In this document: piece after piece, positions 14,008 through 16,373 of the stretch
How positions within the stretch are numbered: the stretch's first letter is position 1
Layout: every line of letters starts with the position of its first letter
Assembly: GCA_964449275.1 (NCBI GenBank)
Contig: CAYVAM010000083.1
Coordinates: forward strand, 1-16,373
DNA: 16,373 nt
From: JAUVZF01 sp964449275
GTDB lineage: Bacteria; Planctomycetota; Phycisphaerae; FEN-1346
Direction of reading: 5' to 3'
Position numbers and translations under genes: made by a program
Notes under the pieces: generated by a model
Seen by the model: the letters and a program-made list of their open reading frames with translations, nothing else
Databases searched by the model: none
What the model was told of the DNA's origin: nothing

Positions 14008-15183
14008 ATGGCAGCAGATACGTTCAGCAGCCTCGAGCCCATGACCGACGGCATCCAGCCCATCACCGTCGAGGAACGAGAGGGCCGCATCGAGAAGGCC
14101 CGTGACCTCATGGTCGCAAACGGGATCGACGCCATCTACCTCGAGGCGGGCTCCAGCCTGTTCTACTTCACGGGCGTGAAGTGGGCGCGCAGCGAGAGGA
14201 TGACGGCTGCGGTGATACCGGCCAAGGGCGAGATCGCCTACGTCTGCCCCGCCTTCGAGGAACCGAGACTTCGCTCGGCACTGACACTCGGAGACGACGT
14301 TCGCGTGTGGCAGGAGCACGAGAGCCCGTACCAACTCGTTGCGCAGATCCTCGGCGACCGCGGCATCGCCGGCGGGACCATCGCGATGGAAGAAACGGTG
14401 CGATTCTTCCTGTTCGACGGGATCCGGCAAGAAGCGCCTGACGCCCGATTCGCGAGCGCCGATCCGGTCGTCATCCCCTGCCGCGTCGTCAAGTCCACCG
14501 CCGAGATTGCCCTGATGCAGCGCGCCATGGACATCACCTGCGAAGCCTACAAGGCGTGCATCGCCACGCTCAAAGAGGGCGCCACGCCGCGCGAGTTCCA
14601 CGCCAACAGTGCGGCGGCGCACGAGGCCTTGGGCGTCCGAGGGGGCATTGCCATCCAGTTCGGCCGGAGCACGGCCTACCCGCACGGCGACAACGCGGAC
14701 ACGCCACTCAAGGAGGGCGACGTCGTCCTCATGGACGGCGGCTGCACGGTCGAGAGATACCATTCCGACATCAGCCGCACCATCGTCTTCGGCGAGCCCA
14801 CGCAGCGCCAGCGAGACGTGTGGAACCTGGAACGTGAGGCGCAGGCGGCCGCCTTTGCTGCGGCCCAGGTCGGCGCCCCGTGCGAAGCGGTGGATGCGGC
14901 GGCACGCCGGGTCATCACGGAGGCCGGCTTCGGGCCGGACTACGAGGTGCCCGGCCTTCCTCACCGGACCGGCCACGGTATCGGCCTGGACTGCCACGAG
15001 TGCATCCATCTGGTGCGCGGCAACAAGACGCCGCTGGCGCCGGGCATGTGCTTCACGAACGAGCCGATGATCGCCATTTACGGGGAATTCGGCGTGCGCC
15101 TCGAAGACTGCATGACCATCACAGACGCCGGCCCCCGGTTCTTCACGCAGCCAAGCCCCTCCATCGAGCAGCCGTTCGCATAG
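14008..15183 (+). CDS. M24 family metallopeptidase (Xaa-Pro aminopeptidase-like)
   Basis: ATG 14008 has GAGGA seven bases upstream; the TTG at 13936 has no such site. The 391-residue product has the two-part layout of prolidase/aminopeptidase P. The N-terminal creatinase-like domain (about 20-150) includes GIDAIYLEAGSSLFYFTGVK. The C-terminal pita-bread domain (about 160-385) carries all five dinuclear metal ligands: Asp243 (LMDGG), Asp254 (HSDISRT), His323 (RTGHGIGL), Glu352 (TNEPM) and Glu366 (RLEDCM). It should remove N-terminal residues before proline or cleave X-Pro dipeptides in the cytoplasm, since no signal peptide is present. It is divergent from the isomerase-like gene and convergent with the unknown gene at 15306. 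Which of the two activities it has cannot be told by eye. Confidence 0.93.
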   Translation: MAADTFSSLEPMTDGIQPITVEEREGRIEKARDLMVANGIDAIYLEAGSSLFYFTGVKWARSERMTAAVIPAKGEIAYVCPAFEEPRLRSALTLGDDVRVWQEHESPYQLVAQILGDRGIAGGTIAMEETVRFFLFDGIRQEAPDARFASADPVVIPCRVVKSTAEIALMQRAMDITCEAYKACIATLKEGATPREFHANSAAAHEALGVRGGIAIQFGRSTAYPHGDNADTPLKEGDVVLMDGGCTVERYHSDISRTIVFGEPTQRQRDVWNLEREAQAAAFAAAQVGAPCEAVDAAARRVITEAGFGPDYEVPGLPHRTGHGIGLDCHECIHLVRGNKTPLAPGMCFTNEPMIAIYGEFGVRLEDCMTITDAGPRFFTQPSPSIEQPFA

Positions 15184-15212
15184 ACCCCCTGCCGTGCTTT
15201 CCGAGTGTGCCA

Positions 15213-15232
15213 CGGCCGGTCTTCTCCGGCCG
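15213..15232 (+). terminator. Possible terminator hairpin of the M24 gene
   Basis: A 7-bp perfect stem, CGGCCGG (15213-15219) with CCGGCCG (15226-15232), has loop TCTTCT. It starts 30 bases after the M24 stop, and is followed by GCGCGTCTTT, a weak pyrimidine run. The shape fits a terminator, but the U tract is poor. Confidence 0.4.
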
Positions 15233-15270
15233 CGCGTCTTTCCAGTACGTTCACACCCGTAGGCCGCGGC

Positions 15271-15298
15271 GCGCCGCTGAGCCCTACGCTCACGGCGC
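15271..15298. repeat. Hairpin between convergent genes
   Basis: GCGCCGCTGAGC (15271-15282) pairs with GCTCACGGCGC (15288-15298), with one bulged C and loop CCTAC. It sits just beyond the stop of the - strand gene at 15306 and may mark its transcription end. It could instead be another dispersed palindrome. Confidence 0.5.
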
Positions 15299-15305
15299 TG
15301 CGACC

Positions 15306-15950
15306 CTACCCCAGCAGCGTTTTCGCGTCGTCGAGGCGGTCCGGCCGCAGGCGGGCTAGGTCGGCGACCGTTTCGACGAGCCCGTCGCTTTCCCACGCGA
15401 GGATCGCGTCGCGGACGTTCTCGGCCGCGTAAAACCGCCGCTTGCCCGGCCAGGCCAGGAACCCCAGGACCGTCAGTCCGGGGCCGGTCGGCTCCGAGTC
15501 CGACCGCTTTCCCGCGGCGTGGGCCGCCAGGCAATGCAGAAGGTCCTCGCGGCACATCCGTTCGATGCGGCCGGGCGGATCGTACAAACTGCCGACGAAT
15601 CGCTCGACGCTCGTGTAATCGGGATGCCGGTCGGCCAAAAGATCGCGGATCTGAAGCACGCCTTCCTTATCGGGCTCGAGGTTGCCGTCCAGGTGCGCTT
15701 CAACGCACAGCAGGCCCACCGTCCGCATGATCCGTTCGGCCAACTCGTCGGCATCGATGGCCGCATCGGCCGACCAGAGAAAGTTCAGCCCCAGGCCGAC
15801 GCGCACCTGCCGCGTCTCGCCCGCCGGCGCCTGCTCGACCTCATACGCCCCGACAAACGAAGGCAGCCCGGCGCCGCCTTCCGCACCGAGAAAGCGGACC
15901 CGGCGCCGCACGCCGCCGACCTCAAGTGTTACCGTATCGCGTCCGTTCAT
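15306..15950 (-). CDS. Hypothetical protein, 214 residues, no recognised family
   Basis: ATG 15950 has GGGAG five bases upstream. The frame is open to 16070, but that part runs through the REP-like repeats, so the later start is preferred. The product is soluble-looking, without signal peptide or membrane segment. The N-terminal part is beta-rich (DTVTLEVGGVRRRVRFLG, RQVRVGLGLNFLWSADAAID). The C-terminal half is helical and charged (RIMRTVGLLCVEAHLDGN, ADRHPDYTSVERFVGSLYDP, ENVRDAILAWESDGLVETVA). I do not recognise it. Codon third positions are G/C-rich like its neighbours, which supports a real gene. It lies downstream of the aldolase gene on the same strand, 145 bases away, with an inverted repeat pair between. 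Confidence 0.7.
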   Translation of the reverse strand: MNGRDTVTLEVGGVRRRVRFLGAEGGAGLPSFVGAYEVEQAPAGETRQVRVGLGLNFLWSADAAIDADELAERIMRTVGLLCVEAHLDGNLEPDKEGVLQIRDLLADRHPDYTSVERFVGSLYDPPGRIERMCREDLLHCLAAHAAGKRSDSEPTGPGLTVLGFLAWPGKRRFYAAENVRDAILAWESDGLVETVADLARLRPDRLDDAKTLLG

Positions 15951-15994
15951 GGATGCTCCCGCGCCCGCCAGTGCTTTGTCGCACGTGAAACGGT

Positions 15995-16072
15995 GGGTGC
16001 CACTGGCGGCTTGTCCGCCAGTGCCTTCCTGCTGCTCGCCACACACTGGCTGACAAGCAGCCAGTGGCACCC
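15995..16072. repeat. Inverted pair of REP-like hairpins
   Basis: Hairpin 1 is CACTGGCGG-CTTGT-CCGCCAGTG (16001-16023). Hairpin 2 is CACTGGCTG-ACAAG-CAGCCAGTG (16044-16066). Hairpin 2 read on the other strand has the same loop, CTTGT, and nearly the same stem. Each is preceded, on its own strand, by GGGTGC. The outer arms GGGTGCCACTGG (15995-16006) and CCAGTGGCACCC (16061-16072) are exactly complementary. This matches the arrangement of paired REP elements (BIME-like) moved by RAYT-type transposases. No transposase gene is in the window. Confidence 0.85.
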
Positions 16073-16095
16073 CGCAAATCAGCAGCGACAGAGCG

Positions 16096-16373
16096 CTAGG
16101 CGACGGTCACGTCGTCGCACAAGTACACGTCCTGGACGGCATTCAGGAGTCTGGCGCCCTCGTCCATCGGGCGCTGGAAGGCCTTGCGTCCCGTGATGAG
16201 GCCCGTGCCGCCGGCCCGTTTGTTGATGACCGCCGTCCGGGTGACCTGGGCGAAGTCGTTCTCGCCCGACGCGCCGCCCGAATTGATGAGCGCGATGCGT
16301 CCCATGTAGCAGTTGACAACCTGCCACCGCGTCCACTCGATGGGGTGGTCGGTGCACAACTCCTCGTACACGC
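16096..16373 (-). CDS. Class I fructose-bisphosphate aldolase (archaeal/DhnA type), C-terminal part
   Basis: The frame is open to the right edge, so the start and roughly two thirds of the protein lie outside. The visible 92 residues include ALINSGGASGENDFAQVTRT and the near-invariant RAGGTGLITGRKAFQRPMDE, then LLNAVQDVYLCDDVTVA at the end. These glycine and arginine residues form the phosphate-binding end of the TIM barrel in archaeal-type class I aldolases, which split fructose-1,6-bisphosphate through a Schiff base to a lysine that lies upstream of this fragment. It is a cytoplasmic glycolysis or gluconeogenesis enzyme. I give no symbol, since fba, fbaB and similar names are used variably for this family. 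Confidence 0.88.
   Translation of the reverse strand, partial: VYEELCTDHPIEWTRWQVVNCYMGRIALINSGGASGENDFAQVTRTAVINKRAGGTGLITGRKAFQRPMDEGARLLNAVQDVYLCDDVTVA

Noticed and set aside
13735..15555. Long - strand open frame of 606 codons
   Set aside because: It is antisense to the M24 peptidase with its five metal ligands, and runs through the heptamer repeat, giving a typical artefact peptide.

Overview
The window is GC-rich DNA that reads almost throughout as a Planctomycetota genome, probably an environmental or metagenome-assembled one of the Phycisphaerae/Sedimentisphaerales type. The signs are a PEP-CTERM sorting tail, dockerin-like calcium repeats, the 'VDDDYTPATPGWGVDHFATIQ' beta-helix signature, Tat-exported Gfo/Idh/MocA and sugar-isomerase-like proteins, a HEAT-repeat secreted protein, an FGE-like/sialidase fusion, and many GC-rich palindromes between genes. 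The taxonomic call is an inference from protein style. No rRNA, tRNA, CRISPR array or transposase was seen.

Layout. (1) Bases 1 to about 473 encode, on +, a fragment of a DUF4900-type protein familiar from Deinococcota. It collides head-on with the truncated 3' end of a - strand beta-helix protein gene, and neither gene has its own stop there. This looks like a chimeric join or a rearrangement breakpoint. (2) Positions 453-4915 hold a - strand cluster of four exported surface proteins, read from a near-consensus promoter at 4888-4915 through a leader of roughly 325 nt: a small Ig-like protein, a related Ig-like protein with a dockerin, a cohesin-like/dockerin/PEP-CTERM protein, and an InlB-repeat/beta-helix lipoprotein candidate. 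(3) Positions 4939-5986 hold a possible decayed gene, an ArsR-type regulator (-), and a divergent intergenic region with a large palindrome. (4) 5987-7999 (+) is a secreted fusion of an FGE-sulfatase-like domain with a four-Asp-box sialidase-like domain. (5) 8058-13760 (-) has three exported genes: a HEAT-repeat protein, a Gfo/Idh/MocA oxidoreductase and a fucose-isomerase-fold protein. The gaps between them hold related hairpins. (6) 14008-15183 (+) is an M24 metallopeptidase with all five metal ligands. (7) 15306-16373 (-) has an unrecognised 214-residue protein and the C-terminal part of a class I fructose-bisphosphate aldolase, with an inverted pair of REP-like hairpins between them.

The common theme is exported carbohydrate handling and surface display: sialidase-like and isomerase-like enzymes, an oxidoreductase of the sugar-acting family, and cohesin/dockerin-like and PEP-CTERM surface proteins. 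Only the 4554-to-453 cluster looks like a true operon. The rest are separate units spaced by palindromes. The best leads are the breakpoint near 453-473, the cohesin-like plus dockerin plus PEP-CTERM cluster, the FGE-like/sialidase fusion lacking the FGE cysteines, and at least three families of intergenic palindromes.
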